Source: Fuerstiella sp. (lineage in GTDB: Bacteria; Planctomycetota; Planctomycetia; Planctomycetales; Planctomycetaceae). Taken from it: a stretch of DNA of 50,596 bases. Under the pieces are notes generated by a model. The model ran no database searches. It saw nothing but the letters and a program-made list of their open reading frames with translations, and had not been told where the DNA came from. A program made the position numbers and the translations under genes. The stretch covers positions 27,816 to 78,411 of the forward strand of contig JAPYTO010000004.1 of NCBI GenBank assembly GCA_029941865.1, read 5' to 3'. Positions 50,101 to 50,596 of this stretch are shown in pieces. Position 1 is the stretch's first letter. Each line of letters begins with the position of its first letter.

Positions 50101-50596
50101 TCTCGGTGTTGTCCCATGATGACTGTGGACGGGGCAACGATCAAGACGTCACCAGCGCATTCGGACCACGTGAACGAATATGGTGACAGCGCAAGCAACG
50201 AGAATGACGGTGGCGCAGGATCGCTTAAGTGCGTCATCCGTCCGGAGCCTTTTTCCCCTTGAAATTGCCAGGAGGAATTTGACCATCGTAAAGATTTCCT
50301 TCGCACAGGAAAGCGCTGACGCGAACAAACGATGGAGGACAACAGACTTGAATCGGGTAATAATCGAGCAACGGAAACACTGAACAAGCGCGCTGCAGAG
50401 GCGCCGCATTCTCTTGAATTCGTGAGAGATTGGAATCACATCCTCGATGTTGACTTCCGACTGTTCCGACCTGCCCGAAGCTGCACGCCAAAGGCTGATT
50501 GCTGATCGCTGAAGGCGATGTGGTCGTCCAATCAACCAGCACGCCGCAGTAAGCGTCAGAGCTAACCATACTTGTCGGGGTGCTTACCTTGGAGAT
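50101..50596. other. Right-edge region, no supported gene
   Basis: A minus-strand frame of 128 codons (50149-50535) has a short hydrophobic segment but no start signal or family match. Nothing else was recognised in the last 500 nt. Confidence 0.35.

Noticed and set aside
50149-50535. Minus-strand 128-codon frame at the right edge
   Set aside because: No ribosome-binding site or family features, and cannot be separated from chance.

Overview
The window looks like chromosomal DNA of a planctomycete. Diagnostic pieces are a PSCyt1/DUF1549/DUF1553 cytochrome-type protein followed by its DUF1501 partner, a DUF1598 protein, Ser/Thr kinases of the kinase-membrane-sensor type, FHA proteins, weak ribosome-binding sites, and dispersed intergenic repeats of the kind common in this phylum. 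No rRNA, tRNA, CRISPR array, insertion sequence or prophage was seen. Placement below phylum is not possible from the sequence alone.

Layout, left to right. 1-7.8 kb (minus strand): an FHA protein and a conserved 65-residue protein, then a structured leader ending in an intrinsic terminator, then nusA-infB-rbfA and an endonuclease III-like HhH-GPD protein with a lysine-rich tail that runs off the left edge. 8.1-9.9 kb (minus): a lipoate/octanoate transferase, then an overlapping pair of an arginine-phosphatase-like LMW-PTP and rpiB. 10.4-19.6 kb (plus): a methyltransferase, a frameshifted CorA gene, an FHA-kinase, a divergent Nramp-family carrier, and the PSCyt/DUF1501 pair. 19.7-27.4 kb: a secreted transglutaminase-like protein (minus), then plus-strand genes for unknown proteins, a degenerate M14-like lipoprotein, a large membrane protein with possible kinase-like N-terminus, and a PAP2 phosphatase. 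27.4-34.3 kb (minus): sdhC-sdhA-sdhB for complex II, then an ABC exporter (ATPase and one permease) overlapping an MFS carrier. 34.3-41.5 kb: secreted unknown proteins, mutM, a DUF1598 protein, three repeat elements, and the C-terminal remnant of a GT2 glycosyltransferase. 41.7-50.0 kb: a giant secretin, a small secreted Gly-rich protein flanked by strong hairpins, a small unknown protein, and a receptor-type kinase gene broken in two places.

The most notable observations are: (1) a perfect hairpin plus T-run directly upstream of nusA, suggesting attenuation or autoregulation of the nusA-infB operon; (2) three or four genes carrying small, exactly localised lesions (corA -1 frameshift; kinase TGG-to-TGA in the DWG motif plus a 16-bp tandem duplication; GT2 fragment; possibly a small gene near 10.0 kb); (3) three classes of intergenic repeat, two of them long inverted repeats; (4) families whose hallmark metal-binding residues are missing (Nramp, M14). 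I did not find a clearly new multi-gene system; the best candidates for new biology are the nusA leader, the repeat families and the 23.8-27.4 kb cluster.
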